64,000 bases of DNA from Nocardia sp. NBC_00403 (GCF_036046055.1 NZ_CP107939.1:5704001-5768000); one strand, 5' to 3'; positions 19,360 through 28,721 are shown, counted from the first letter of the stretch. Translations and numbers: made by a program. Notes: generated by a model not told the origin, from the letters alone.

Positions 19360-19533
19360 ATGACCAGAGTGTTCCTGGTGGATGACCACCACATCGTGCG
19401 TCGCGGTGTTGCCGACCTGATCAGCGCCGACCCCGACCTCGAAGTCAAGAAGACAGTGAAGAACTATGCCTCCCGGCTGTTGACCAAGCTCGGCGTCGAA
19501 CGACGCACCCAGTCCGCCGTGCTGGCCACGTAG
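19360..19533 (+). pseudogene. Internally deleted DosR-type response regulator
   Basis: A 57-residue frame joins the start of a NarL/DosR receiver (MTRVFLVDDHHIVRRGVADL, then ISADPDLEV) directly to the end of the DNA-binding domain (KTVKNYASRLLTKLGVERRT, then QSAVLAT). The normal protein is about 215 residues, so roughly 150 are missing without loss of frame. The phosphorylated aspartate and most of the receiver are gone, while the recognition and last helices remain. An upstream in-frame ATG at 19333 would add nine residues. It is either a relic or a micro-regulator. Confidence 0.75.
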
Positions 19534-19624
19534 CTCAATCCACCACACCAGGAGGAATGAGCAGGCGCACCCGCAACGGTCCCGCGCAGCATCTCTACAC
19601 CCTGGAATCGTGCACTGCCGTCTG

Positions 19625-19668
19625 AGGACCATCGCCCCGCCGGGCACCGCCTTTGGACCCTTGGGCCC
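19625..19668 (+). promoter_or_regulatory. DosR-like boxes upstream of the decayed DUF2267 copy
   Basis: AGGACCATCGCCCC (19625-19638, 11 of 14) and GGACCCTTGGGCCC (19655-19668, shifted palindrome). The stretch from GGCCCTTG to AGGCTGAGC and the GAGGAGG-type ribosome site downstream resemble 8273-8350, so this promoter appears to be a copy of that one. Confidence 0.5.
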
Positions 19669-19738
19669 TTGCCGCGAACACCTCAGGCTGAGCAGTACGC
19701 CCCCCTGATTCGCCTGGGGCCTGCCCGAGGAGGACACC

Positions 19739-20075
19739 ATGCCCCGTCGTCTCGACACCGACGACCGCGCCTTCTCCTACCGCGCGCCGCGCGCCTGGAT
19801 ACCTACCGCGCGGGACCGCATCAGCGTCACTGGCTCAGCTGGCCGCCCAACTGCCCGAGATACTGCGCCGGGCCTACTACCTCGAACGCCCTGCCGCCCT
19901 CGAAAATCGACCACACGCGATCGGCCAAGCGGTAGCCCTGCTGGCCGCCGGGCCCGAGCCAGTCCCGGAGGACGAATCAGGTTATGCACGAACGACTTCC
20001 ACCGCCGAGCGAATACACCGCATTCTGCTCGCGGCAGGCGTGAACAGCGCCGATACGAATGGTCGGACCAACTGA
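19739..20075 (+). pseudogene. Decayed, internally deleted copy of the DUF2267 gene
   Basis: The opening (RLDTDDRAFSYRAPRAW, RDRISV) and, after a frame change and a large deletion, the ending (EDESGYARTTSTAERIHRIL, then LAAGVNSADTNGRTN and TGA) parallel the DUF2267 protein at 8357-9022. The middle half of the domain is missing. The next bases, CATGCTGCGCGGAAT, resemble the start of the site-2 protease gene that follows the intact copy, so a two-gene segment was duplicated and then eroded. Confidence 0.75.
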
Positions 20076-20117
20076 CATGCTGCGCGGAATACCGACCAGT
20101 CCGACAAAGGAGAAGTC

Positions 20118-21161
20118 ATGCATGCAATGGTCTTTCACGGCCCAGGAAACACCTCATGGGAGGAAATACCCGACCCGACGATTCAGCAGGGAACCGATGT
20201 CATCGTCCGCGTCGATGCTGTCACGATCTGCGGAACCGATCTGCACATCCTGAAAGGCGATGTGCCCGAAGTGAGCGCCGGACGTGTACTCGGTCACGAG
20301 GCCGGCGGCACCGTGACCGACGTCGGCAGCGCGGTGCGGACCCTTCAGGCCGGTGACCGCGTCCTGATCTCCTGCATCTCCGCATGCGGCAGCTGCCGAT
20401 TCTGCCGCGAAGGCAGGTACGGCCAATGCCTCGATGGAGGCGGTTGGATTCTCGGCCACCTGATCGATGGCACACAAGCCGAGTTGGTGCGTGTCCCCTT
20501 CGCCGATACCTCGACCTACCGTATTCCGGCCGGACTCACTGACGAGCAGATGCTCATGCTGGCCGACATCCTGCCGACCAGCTATGAGGTCGGGGTCCGC
20601 AACGGCCGCGTCGAACCCGGTGATGTCGTGGTGATCATCGGCGCCGGTCCAATCGGATTGGCCGCGGTCTTGACCGCCCGGCTCTACAGTCCCGGTCGCA
20701 TCGTCGTGGTCGATGTCGCGGACAACCGCCTCGAAGCCGCACACAAGCTGGGCGCCGATATCGTGATCAACAGCCGCACAACCGATGTCCGCGACGCCGT
20801 CGCCGCGATCACCGACGGCCTGGGCGCCGATGTGGCGATCGAGGCCGTCGGCGTTCCCGAAACCTTCGAACTCGCGGTAGCCCTGGTGCGCCCGGGAGGC
20901 CGCGTCGCGAACATCGGCGTACACGGCGCGTCCGCCACTTTGCATTTGAAAAACGTGTGGATCCGGGATCTGACCATCACCACCGGACTCGTGGACACCT
21001 TGACCACACCCACCCTCATCCGGCTCGTGCAGACCGGACAGCTCGACCCGGCAGCGCTGGTCACCCACCGCTTCGGCATGCACGAATTCCCCGCCGCCTA
21101 CGATGTATTCGCGCGGGCACAGGAAACCGACGCACTCAAGGTCGTGGTTTCGAGAACCTGA
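20118..21161 (+). CDS. Zinc-dependent alcohol dehydrogenase
   Basis: A 347-residue medium-chain dehydrogenase. The catalytic zinc site is Cys38 (ICGTDLH) and His60-Glu61 (LGHEAGG). Structural zinc cysteines are at 90, 93, 96 and 104. The Rossmann motif GAGPIGLAAV lies near 175. It would oxidise an alcohol or reduce an aldehyde with NAD(P)(H). AAAGGAG precedes the ATG by seven bases. It begins just after the eroded protease start, so it replaced or was exposed by loss of that gene. No DosR-like box of its own was seen. Confidence 0.93.
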   Translation: MHAMVFHGPGNTSWEEIPDPTIQQGTDVIVRVDAVTICGTDLHILKGDVPEVSAGRVLGHEAGGTVTDVGSAVRTLQAGDRVLISCISACGSCRFCREGRYGQCLDGGGWILGHLIDGTQAELVRVPFADTSTYRIPAGLTDEQMLMLADILPTSYEVGVRNGRVEPGDVVVIIGAGPIGLAAVLTARLYSPGRIVVVDVADNRLEAAHKLGADIVINSRTTDVRDAVAAITDGLGADVAIEAVGVPETFELAVALVRPGGRVANIGVHGASATLHLKNVWIRDLTITTGLVDTLTTPTLIRLVQTGQLDPAALVTHRFGMHEFPAAYDVFARAQETDALKVVVSRT

Positions 21162-21190
21162 GTCGACCAGCCATCCCCGGGGTAGCACTG

Positions 21191-21204
21191 GGGCTATTCA
21201 TCCC
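21191..21204 (+). promoter_or_regulatory. Candidate DosR-like box upstream of the mini-Usp/CtpF genes
   Basis: GGGCTATTCATCCC matches the palindrome at about 10 of 14 positions and lies 53 bp before the ATG at 21258. No 22-bp partner. The CtpF gene of M. tuberculosis is DosR-controlled, which makes the position plausible. Confidence 0.35.
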
Positions 21205-21257
21205 GAATGAGCGAGATCCGTGATAGCCCACAGACCAACACGGAAAGGCAGCAAGAG

Positions 21258-21524
21258 ATGTCCACTGATCAGCCGACCCCCCCGATCGCCGTCGGCGTCG
21301 ACGACTTTACCGCCGCCACTGCCGCAGTGCGGTGGGCAGCCGTCGAGGCCGCCCGGCACGCCCATCGCGCCTCATCGACACAATCGGCGTACCGACCGAC
21401 GATGGCAGCTGATTGCGTCGGCAGCCATGGACGCGGTGGCTTCGCAGAGATGACGCTCGGCTCGGTCGGCAAAGCTGTCCTGCAAGCCGCCGACATCCCG
21501 GTCATCATCGCCCGACCGCGCTGA
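21258..21524 (+). pseudogene. Miniature universal stress protein with internal deletion
   Basis: An 88-residue frame that starts like a Usp domain (PPIAVGVDDFTAATAAVRWA) and ends like one ([20 protein letters not shown], then [14 protein letters not shown]). The central 50-60 residues of a normal 140-residue domain are missing. The ATP-binding GxxGxGG...GS signature is intact, so a residual function cannot be excluded. It ends five bases before the CtpF start and is probably co-transcribed with it. Confidence 0.65.
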
Positions 21525-21529
21525 TTCGT

Positions 21530-24295
21530 ATGAACACGCCAGTTTCGCCATCAGTGGACAGTTCCACTGCGGTCGGCGCCGAACAGGCCGAAGGAGCGTC
21601 CGGACTGCGGCTCGACCCGACGGAGCGGATAGAGCTCCTACTTCGCGATCTGCGCAGTTCTCGATCCGGGCTGACCGGTCGGGAGGCGCAGCGGCGGCTG
21701 ATCCACGTCGGCCCCAACGCGCTGCGCCGACGAGGCGTACGGACCTGGCCGCGTGAGCTACTGGCGCAGTTCACCCATCCGCTGGCACTGCTGCTATGGG
21801 CAGCCGCGGGCCTGGCCTGGCTGGTCGGCATCGAACCAGTAGCCATCGCCGTGATCGTCGTCATCCTGATCAACGCGGCATTCGCGTTTATACAGGAGCG
21901 GCATGCCGAGCGAGCGGTGGAGTTACTCGCGGCGTATCTACCGGCGCGAGCGACGGTAGTGCGCGACAGGGAGATCACCCAGATCGATGCCGTCGATGTG
22001 GTGCCCGGCGATGTGCTGGTGATCCAGGAAGGCGATCGAATCTCGGCCGACGCCCGGCTGCTCGAGGGCGGGATCGAGGTCGATCTGTCCGAACTGACGG
22101 GGGAATCGCTGCCGGTGTTCCGCTCGGCCGATGCCCCGGACACCGGTGTGCCGCTGGCCCAGGCACAGGACATCGCCTTCAGCGGGACGGCATGCACCGG
22201 CGGCGACGCGCACGCGGTCGTTTTCGCCACCGGCATGCGTACCGAGCTCGGCCGCATCGCGGCGCTGTCGGAACGGGTCGGGCATGACGAGAGCCCGCTA
22301 GAACATCAAGTGCGCCGGGTCGCCTGGCTGATCGCCTTGGTCTCGCTGCTGCTCGGGGCGGCGTTTGTACCGCTCGCCACCATAGGCGCCGGGCTGTCGC
22401 TGCTCAACGCGGTGGTCTTCGCGGTCGGGCTCCTGGTAGGCAATGTACCGGAGGGCCTGCTGCCGACAATCACCTTGGCATTGGCGATCGGCGTCCGCGA
22501 CCTGGCGCGACGCGGTGCGGTCGTGAAGCGGCTCAGCGCCGTGGAGACACTCGGGTCGACCGATGTGATCTGCACCGACAAGACCGGCACCCTCACCGAG
22601 AACCGGATGCGGGTCACCGTGATCCATACGTCGACCGGTGCGCACGACCTCCAACCGCGCCCGGCCGACCCGACGCTCATTCGGGTGGCTGCCGCGATGA
22701 TCGCCTGCAACAACGCCCGCTTCGATCAGACCGGACGGGCGCTGGGTGATCCGACCGAGACCGCCATACTCGTCGCCGGTGCGGCACTGGGTGCGCATAC
22801 GGACTTTGACGACCGGCAGCGCCTGCGGCAGAGGCAGTTTCACTTCGACCCAGCGTGGAAGCGCATGTCGACGATCGACAGCTCGAGTGACGGCATCTGG
22901 GTGCACACGAAGGGCGCACCCGAAACAGTGCTCCCGCTGTGCACTTCCGAACTCGATGGCGACGGCCGACCGCAACCGTTGCACCCCGCCCGGCGCGCAA
23001 CGCTGGTGGATCTGGTGGATACACAAGCGCGGCAAGGACTTCGGGTGCTCGCGGTCGCCGAACGCAGACTGCCGGCCGATACCGTGCCCGCGGTGCGCGA
23101 ATACGCCGAACAGCAGCTGGTATTGCTCGGACTTGTCGCGATGACGGACCCGCCTCGCGCCGAGGTCGCCGATGCCGTCGCAGCGTGCCACAGCGCGGGT
23201 ATCCGCATCATCGTCATCACCGGCGACCACGGCCTGACCGCAGCGACCGTCGCCGCCCAGGTGGGGATCACCCGCGGCGAACCAGTCGTGGTGACCGGCG
23301 AAGAGCTCGACCGGATGAGCGAAACCGACCTGGACACCCTGCTCTCCGCGACGCCCGACCTGATCTTCGCTCGATCCTCACCCGAGGCGAAACTCCGTGT
23401 CGCGGACGCACTTCGCGATGCCGGCCACGTGGTGGCGATGACCGGTGACGGCGTCAACGACGCGCCCGCCCTGCGCCGCGCCGATATCGGCATCGCGATG
23501 GGCCGCTCCGGCACGGATGTGGCCCGCGAGGCCGCGACCATGGTCCTCACCGACGACAACTTCGCGACCATCGCCGCGGCGATCGAGGCCGGGCGGCGGG
23601 TCTACGACAACATTCGCAAGTTCATCTTCTACATTTTCGCCCACGCAACACCCGAGGTGACCCCGTTCATCGTGTTCGCGCTCTCGGGTGGTGCGATCCC
23701 CTTGCCACTGACCGTCTTACAGCTACTGGCGATCGATATCGGCACCGAAACCCTGCCCGCGCTCGCACTGGGTCGCGAACCGGCCGAGCCCGGTCTCATG
23801 CGACGACCACCTCGGCGACGCACCGAAGCGATCATCCGGATTCCGATGGTGTTGCGCGCGTGGCTGTTCCTCGGCACGATCGCGGCGGCACTGGGCATGG
23901 CGGGTTTCTTCTATGTTCTGCTGGGCGCGGGATGGCATCCGGGCGATCCCACCGGCCCCGGTACGCCACTGCACCACGCCTACCTCCAGGCCACCACGAT
24001 GACCTTCTTCGGCCTCGTCGCCGGTCAGATCGGCACCGCGTTCGCGGCCCGCACCGAACGGGCCTCGCTGCGCTCGATCGGCGTGCTGTCCAACCCTCTC
24101 CTGTTGTGGGGTATCGCGTTCGAACTCGCGCTCGCGGCCGTGATCGTCTATTTCCCGCCGGTTCAGCACCTACTCGACACGGCAGCGCTCACCCCGGACA
24201 TGCTCGCCTTCGCCGCACCCTTCCCGGTGATCATCTGGGGTGCGGACGAAATTCGGCGCTGGCTGTTGCGTCGCAGTGACATCGCACTGCCGTAG
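21530..24295 (+). CDS. ctpF: P-type cation ATPase, type II (CtpF-like)
   Basis: A 921-residue membrane pump with the complete P-type ATPase plan: N-terminal cation ATPase domain, actuator motif TGES near 190, phosphorylation motif DKTGTLT near 350, nucleotide-binding KGAPE, hinge TGDGVNDAP near 640 and a C-terminal group of membrane helices. The pre-phosphorylation helix has [11 protein letters not shown], as in calcium/sodium-type (P2) pumps. It resembles Rv1997 (CtpF), a DosR-regulon calcium-transport candidate. The mini-Usp gene lies five bases upstream. The ion transported is not certain from sequence. Confidence 0.92.
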   Translation: MNTPVSPSVDSSTAVGAEQAEGASGLRLDPTERIELLLRDLRSSRSGLTGREAQRRLIHVGPNALRRRGVRTWPRELLAQFTHPLALLLWAAAGLAWLVGIEPVAIAVIVVILINAAFAFIQERHAERAVELLAAYLPARATVVRDREITQIDAVDVVPGDVLVIQEGDRISADARLLEGGIEVDLSELTGESLPVFRSADAPDTGVPLAQAQDIAFSGTACTGGDAHAVVFATGMRTELGRIAALSERVGHDESPLEHQVRRVAWLIALVSLLLGAAFVPLATIGAGLSLLNAVVFAVGLLVGNVPEGLLPTITLALAIGVRDLARRGAVVKRLSAVETLGSTDVICTDKTGTLTENRMRVTVIHTSTGAHDLQPRPADPTLIRVAAAMIACNNARFDQTGRALGDPTETAILVAGAALGAHTDFDDRQRLRQRQFHFDPAWKRMSTIDSSSDGIWVHTKGAPETVLPLCTSELDGDGRPQPLHPARRATLVDLVDTQARQGLRVLAVAERRLPADTVPAVREYAEQQLVLLGLVAMTDPPRAEVADAVAACHSAGIRIIVITGDHGLTAATVAAQVGITRGEPVVVTGEELDRMSETDLDTLLSATPDLIFARSSPEAKLRVADALRDAGHVVAMTGDGVNDAPALRRADIGIAMGRSGTDVAREAATMVLTDDNFATIAAAIEAGRRVYDNIRKFIFYIFAHATPEVTPFIVFALSGGAIPLPLTVLQLLAIDIGTETLPALALGREPAEPGLMRRPPRRRTEAIIRIPMVLRAWLFLGTIAAALGMAGFFYVLLGAGWHPGDPTGPGTPLHHAYLQATTMTFFGLVAGQIGTAFAARTERASLRSIGVLSNPLLLWGIAFELALAAVIVYFPPVQHLLDTAALTPDMLAFAAPFPVIIWGADEIRRWLLRRSDIALP

Positions 24296-24450
24296 ACGTC
24301 TTTCGCACCCCTTGATCGTGGCCAACGCCTGGAATGGGACCAGTCCGCGAATTCGTACCGCACCCGTATTCCCCCAATCGAACATTTGGGTAATCGTGGC
24401 AGCGCGGGCTGAGGAGTCCGACGGTCTTCTAGCGTCGCCGCAGGTCGATC

Positions 24451-24498
24451 TGTGTGGTTAGCGCACGTATCCCCCCGGACACCAGTGCTAACCACACA
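24451..24498. repeat. Perfect 12-bp inverted repeat
   Basis: TGTGTGGTTAGC at 24451-24462 is the exact reverse complement of 24487-24498, with a 24-bp spacer. It straddles the end of the serine recombinase relic. It could be a terminator-like hairpin or part of an old attachment or excision site. Confidence 0.6.
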
Positions 24499-25030
24499 AG
24501 GGGTGGCTAACACTGTGGCGATTTTGCTGTCGATGGTCGTATCGAATCTCAACGTTGAGCGCCGTGTAGAGCGCGATCTTGTCCTCGGGTGCGCCCGCGT
24601 TGAGGACCGCTGACATGTCGCCCAGCGAGTCGATCAGCTTGTTGGCCTCGGCGGCCGTCAGTACAACGGTCAGTGGGATGATACGGCCGCGGCAGCGTCG
24701 TTTGCCGAGCTCGCTCCAGCTGACTGCGGGAGCGGTTACTGGTGCCCGCCTTGGCGCGCCGGATCAGGTGTGCCTCGGTGAAGGCCTCGACCGACACGAT
24801 TTTCGGGTGTGCCGGTCGACGTGAGCGGACGATGCGACCAGCGCGCGACCGACGAAACCGCACCACATGCCCCGCGGCCACATCATCGGGGTCCGACAGT
24901 TCCTCGACCTTGGACCATCGGCCGAAGACTCCATAGCCGGTGTAGCGGGGATTCTGCAGGATCGCCGAGACGGTAGGAGCCTGCCGGCCATCGCCCGCGC
25001 GATGCCGATTCTGCTCGGGCCGAGGCGCCT
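24488..25030 (-). pseudogene. Relic of a large serine recombinase
   Basis: Minus-strand reading gives APTVSAILQNPRYTGYGVFG, then WSKVEELSDPDD and PKIVSVEAFTEAHLIRR, the typical recombinase domain of large serine integrases. After a frame change near 24720 the coiled-coil tail follows (LTAAEANKLIDSLGDMSAVL, then GAPEDKIALYTALNVEIRY) and ends at TAG 24488. The N-terminal catalytic resolvase domain with its serine is absent. Confidence 0.7.
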
Positions 25031-25116
25031 CGGGAACGGGATCGACGGTTTCTCGTACTTCAAGGGGGGCCACCTCGAAGTACGACTGCACGCATAGTTC
25101 TCTTTCGCCGTTGTCG

Positions 25117-25302
25117 CAGGTGGCGGCGGTCCACTGTCCAGACATGGGATGCGATCGACCGATTCGCTTCTCCGACAACGTGTACCGGGCCATTCCCGAT
25201 GTTTTCGATGATTTCACTGGCCACGTCGCCGGGCTGCATAGTCTGCGCGTCGGGGGTGACACCCATACGTTGCATTGCCTCGGTGGCCGTCTTGCCGAGC
25301 GC
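25117..25302 (-). pseudogene. C-terminal fragment of a short-chain dehydrogenase
   Basis: The frame reads GDVASEIIENIGNGPVHVVG followed by EANRSIASHVWTVDRR, the usual tail of SDR-family oxidoreductases. The Rossmann and catalytic parts are not found upstream, where a fragment of an unrelated family begins instead. Confidence 0.55.
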
Positions 25303-25303
25303 C

Positions 25304-25502
25304 GTGCACTCGGGCCTCCAGCAGATCAACCGCTTCCCGCGTGGTCGCGGCCTTGACCTGTACCCGCACCGATCGGCCGTCCATATCCACATTCGCCTGG
25401 GCGACAATCGACCGCCGGATCCGCATGCCAGGTCAATCGCACCCTGGCCCCCGACACGGCTCCAGCGGCGGACACGTGCTGGCCGAGCGAAATCCGCACG
25501 AC
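25304..25502 (-). pseudogene. N-terminal fragment of a RafH-type hibernation factor
   Basis: Two frames together give SGARVRLTWHADPA, then RRSIVAQANVDMDGRSVRVQ and VKAATTREAVDLLEARV. This is the N-terminal S30AE-like block of long actinobacterial hibernation factors. A frame change near 25410-25425 separates the pieces and the C-terminal domain is missing. Confidence 0.6.
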
Positions 25503-25702
25503 CGACTCCGTCCCTGACGTAGCTCTGGACATGATCCCTTCTTCCCGCCGACCATGCCACCCGGTCGAACAACCCCGCCAGAGCCGAAAGTCTCCTTGAC
25601 AGACCCGTTCGACTCCATGGCCGGCTTCATAAAGCCGGGCCGGCCGCTGTCACTGGGAACTCTTCGCCGCTACCCGCCTGCATCACCCGCTACGCTGCCG
25701 TC

Positions 25703-26092
25703 ATGCCGTACTACGCGACGGTTCCGGACAGCATGCGGGAACGGCTCGCAGAGCTGGCGGCGCTCCTGCGCGGGTGCCGGGACACCTACCTGCGCATCGA
25801 CGAGGACCATCATTGGATGGTCCACCCGAGTTCGGCTGCCGCCTCGGATCTTGCCGTATTCGCCGGTACGGTCGGCCGTCGCCGACTGTTCGCCGAGTTC
25901 GACGACGGCGGGCGAAGAGCACAGACGATCCGGCTCGATGGCGTCGAGTGGCTGACATCGCTTGCCGCAATGGGGATCTACGACGCTTTATCGTCGGTCT
26001 ACCAGTACTGCGGTTGGGAATTCGATATCGATTCCGAGTTCGAAACGATGATCGACCGGACCCTCCCCGGCTTCCTATGGCCTTCACCGTAG
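25703..26092 (+). CDS. Conserved-looking hypothetical protein
   Basis: A 129-residue soluble protein with good G/C third-position bias, beginning MPYYATVPDSMRERLAELAA. No family was recognised. It has no signal peptide or membrane segment; it is acidic and rich in aromatic residues (YQYCGWEFDID). It stands alone between the relic zone and the nitroreductase promoter and has no clear ribosome site. Codon use supports a real gene; function unknown. Confidence 0.6.
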   Translation: MPYYATVPDSMRERLAELAALLRGCRDTYLRIDEDHHWMVHPSSAAASDLAVFAGTVGRRRLFAEFDDGGRRAQTIRLDGVEWLTSLAAMGIYDALSSVYQYCGWEFDIDSEFETMIDRTLPGFLWPSP

Positions 26093-26108
26093 GTGCCGCA
26101 GCGTAACG

Positions 26109-26144
26109 GTGACCATAGACCCGTAAGTACGTGCGCAAAGGCCG
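26109..26144 (+). promoter_or_regulatory. Tandem DosR-like boxes upstream of the nitroreductase
   Basis: GTGACCATAGACCC (26109-26122) and GTGCGCAAAGGCCG (26131-26144, 10 of 14) start 22 bp apart and end 36 bp before the ATG at 26181. The counterpart gene acg (Rv2032) is strongly DosR-controlled. Confidence 0.6.
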
Positions 26145-26180
26145 TACTCCCGGACGCCTCGGCCGACCAGACTCACCGAT

Positions 26181-27182
26181 ATGACCGCAAGTGATGTCTC
26201 GCTATCCGAGGTGCCGGATCACCCGACGATGCTGGCAGCGATGCGGCTCGCCGCGCACGCCCCCTCTGTGCACAACACCCAGCCATGGCGCTGGATATTC
26301 GACGGCGTCCGGCTGCATCTCTACAGTGACACCGACCGGCAATTGCCCGCCGCCGACCCGCGCGGACGCCAACTGGTGATCAGCTGCGGCGCCATGTTGC
26401 ATCACGTGCGCACGGTCTTCGCCGCATACAACTGGCACACCGATGTCGTGCGCCTGCCCGATCCCGAGCAGCCACAGCACCTTGCCGCGATCGGATTCCG
26501 TCCGTGGCCCGACCCACCCGCCGAAATACGCGCCTGCAGCAACGCCATCCATCACCGGCACACCGACCGGCTGCCGATGCTCGAACCGGACAGCTGGGCC
26601 GAAATCGTGCCCGCGCTGCGAAACCTGGTGTCGGCGTGCGATATCCAACTCGACGTGCTCGACGAGAGTGCCCGGCCGCAGCTGGCGACGGCCTCGGAGC
26701 ATGCCTCGGCGCTGCATCGGTACGACATGTCGTACCAGACCGAATTGCATTGGTGGACAGGGCATTCCCAGCTGTCCGAGGGTATTCCGCGCTCAGCCAT
26801 GATCTCCGATGCCGAGGCTGCCCGGGTCGGCGTCGCGCGCGCGTTTCCGTCCGTCGCGCACTCGATGCGCCGGGCCGACCTCCGAGACCGCGCCCGGCTG
26901 GTGGTGCTCAGCTCACCCGGTGAGACCGTGGGGGAATGGCTGCATGCCGGAGAAGCGCTCTCAGCGGTCCTGTTGGAATGCACGGTGTTCGGGCTGACCA
27001 CGTGCGCGCTCACTCACATCACCGAAACCACGACGGGCCGAAAAGTTATGGCACGTCTAATCGCTCACCCGTCCGTGCCGCAGGTCCTCATCCGCATCGG
27101 GACCGCACCGGACGAGCCGGAGCCACCGCCCACCCCGCGACGGCCCCTACTCGACATGTTCACAATTCGTCGAGCTGGTTGA
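26181..27182 (+). CDS. Acg-family nitroreductase-like protein
   Basis: A 333-residue flavin-fold protein like Acg (Rv2032), Rv3127 and Rv3131. It begins with the helix and motif LAAHAPSVHNTQPWRW and has the GEALSAVLLECTVFGLTTCA region and the tail VPQVLIRIGTAP. The full-length central part, including the ELHWWTGH segment, is present. Acg-type proteins bind FMN but are poor nitroreductases and may sequester flavin. Preceded by tandem DosR-like boxes. A shorter paralogue lies at 60.4 kb and a C-terminal relic at 40.4 kb. Confidence 0.92.
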   Translation: MTASDVSLSEVPDHPTMLAAMRLAAHAPSVHNTQPWRWIFDGVRLHLYSDTDRQLPAADPRGRQLVISCGAMLHHVRTVFAAYNWHTDVVRLPDPEQPQHLAAIGFRPWPDPPAEIRACSNAIHHRHTDRLPMLEPDSWAEIVPALRNLVSACDIQLDVLDESARPQLATASEHASALHRYDMSYQTELHWWTGHSQLSEGIPRSAMISDAEAARVGVARAFPSVAHSMRRADLRDRARLVVLSSPGETVGEWLHAGEALSAVLLECTVFGLTTCALTHITETTTGRKVMARLIAHPSVPQVLIRIGTAPDEPEPPPTPRRPLLDMFTIRRAG

Positions 27183-27221
27183 CCGCGAGCCACGCGGATA
27201 ACCGATCTCCGCCGCGGGCGA

Positions 27222-27605
27222 TCAGGTCAACTGGAACATGTGCCGGTGCGCATCGATGGCATGCCCCAGCTCGGTTCGTGACAGTTCGTGCATACCGCAC
27301 TCGCAGTTGGCGGGAACGAGGTCATCGCTGAAGCGGTCGCCACGCAAGATATCGGTGTAGCGGGTGCCGTGCCGACCCGCGTGGTGTGCCTCGTCGATGA
27401 AATCGCGCTGCCCATGGGCGTGCGGGCCGACCAACGACTCGTACACCGCACCCAGAGCTGTATCGAAAACCGTTGCGACGTGGTGACTACGACCGCAGCG
27501 AACCTGCAGCAGGATGTGGTCGTCTCGGTCCGAGCCGAGGTCGTCCACGGCCTTCCCGGCAACGAGCTGACGTTCGGTCGGGCTGAGATCAGAGAGGCTG
27601 CTCAT
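27222..27605 (-). CDS. Hypothetical protein with conserved-looking Cys/His clusters
   Basis: A 127-residue protein starting MSSLSDLSPTERQLVAGKAV. Clusters such as VRCGRSHHVA, EAHHAGRHG and NCECGMHEL suggest metal binding. No family was recognised. The ATG at 27605 has a GGAGG about five bases upstream, so expression is likely. It is convergent with the nitroreductase and 75 bp downstream of the CBS-BON gene on the same strand, so the two may be co-transcribed. Confidence 0.75.
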   Translation of the reverse strand: MSSLSDLSPTERQLVAGKAVDDLGSDRDDHILLQVRCGRSHHVATVFDTALGAVYESLVGPHAHGQRDFIDEAHHAGRHGTRYTDILRGDRFSDDLVPANCECGMHELSRTELGHAIDAHRHMFQLT

Positions 27606-27680
27606 TGTTCCTCCAAAGATGGGCTACTCGAATAACGACCGGGACGTCGCCTGCACCGCACGGTAGTGAAATGGCTACTG

Positions 27681-28280
27681 CTACAACCATTCCGGGAGCG
27701 GCACAGTGGTGCGCTCCGGCACCTCGTAGTCGAGCACCTTGACGTGGTCGACGCCGGGTACGGTGCGAGCAAGGGTGGTGATGACGCGTTCTTCGGTGGG
27801 ATCGATGCGGTTGCCGCGGATGGTGACTCGGCCGGATGCCACGTCGATGGTCCAATCTTTGCGGCTGCCCGCATAGTCATCGAGCAGGGCTCGGATCTTG
27901 GCTTCGATCGTGGCGTCGTCATTGATCAAGGTGCGCAGCAGATCTCGTCGGGAGACGATGCCGACCAGAATGCCCGCCTCGACCACCGGCATCGAACGCA
28001 GCCGTCCGGCGAGCATCTCGGTGGCGACGGTGGCGATATCGGTACCCGGGTGGACCACCTGCACCGGCACTGTCATCACCGCCTCGACCACCGCAGACTG
28101 TACGGCGGACTTCGCGGCTAGCGCATCGGATTCAGAGAGCAGGCCGATCACCCGGAAACGCTCGTCGATGACCGGGAGTGCGGCGAATCCATGCTCGGTG
28201 AGCAGCCCGATGGCCTCGGTCAGAGGTGTTTCCGGCCGGACCGTGACGACCGGGCGGCTGAGGATGTCGCGTGCATGCAT
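27681..28280 (-). CDS. CBS-pair protein with C-terminal BON domain
   Basis: A 199-residue protein with two CBS domains (about 1-60 and 70-125; motifs GFAALPVIDE and RLRSMPVVEAGILVGIVSR) followed by a BON domain (WTIDVASGRVTIRGNRIDPT ... VPGVDHVKV). CBS pairs bind adenine nucleotides; BON domains bind membranes or ligands. It is related to Hrp1 (Rv2626c) by its CBS half but longer. GAGGTGA precedes the ATG by about six bases. A DosR-like box lies 103 bp upstream. Confidence 0.92.
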   Translation of the reverse strand: MHARDILSRPVVTVRPETPLTEAIGLLTEHGFAALPVIDERFRVIGLLSESDALAAKSAVQSAVVEAVMTVPVQVVHPGTDIATVATEMLAGRLRSMPVVEAGILVGIVSRRDLLRTLINDDATIEAKIRALLDDYAGSRKDWTIDVASGRVTIRGNRIDPTEERVITTLARTVPGVDHVKVLDYEVPERTTVPLPEWL

Positions 28281-28721
28281 TCGAAGTCACCTCGCAGGTG
28301 GATGATGTCGACGGTGTTTCGGTACCTGTCAGCATCATGTGCCGATGCGGCCTGGCACACGATGCAACGGACCTCTACTCGGGTGACCTTGGGCCCGAAT
28401 GAAAAGCCGGTCCGCACAACTCTGCGACAGCCGGCGATGGCGTGCGTGTGATGGGCCCGTGACCTCGGCTGCAGGGTCACAGACCTGACAGAAGGCTTGC
28501 CGGGCTTCATCGCACACGGCGATGAAGTACCCAGCGGGCGGTGCCGTTCGGCACTGTGAAATCGGTGTACGCGGGCCGCATTCTGAAGATGGCGAGCCGC
28601 GATCGTCGCGGGTATCCGCGTCGAGCCGGCCGCTGGTGATCGCCATGTCGGCATGGTCGGCGCCACCGTCAACCACCCCGTTTCAGATGCCGACGCGAAT
28701 TCGCGTCGATAAGGAGAAGTT
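28281..28721. other. Divergent intergenic region with a DosR-like box
   Basis: A 440-bp gap between the leftward CBS-BON gene and the rightward stomatin-like gene. The only clear element is the box at 28383-28396. No convincing small gene was found. Confidence 0.5.
28383..28396. promoter_or_regulatory. DosR-like box upstream of the CBS-BON gene
   Basis: GTGACCTTGGGCCC matches GGGACCTTGGNCCC except at position 2. It is 103 bp upstream of the CBS-BON start and 326 bp upstream of the stomatin-like gene. No 22-bp partner. Confidence 0.5.

Noticed and set aside
24344..24354. GGGACCAGTCC near 24.35 kb as a DosR box
   Set aside because: The half-sites are three bases too close together.
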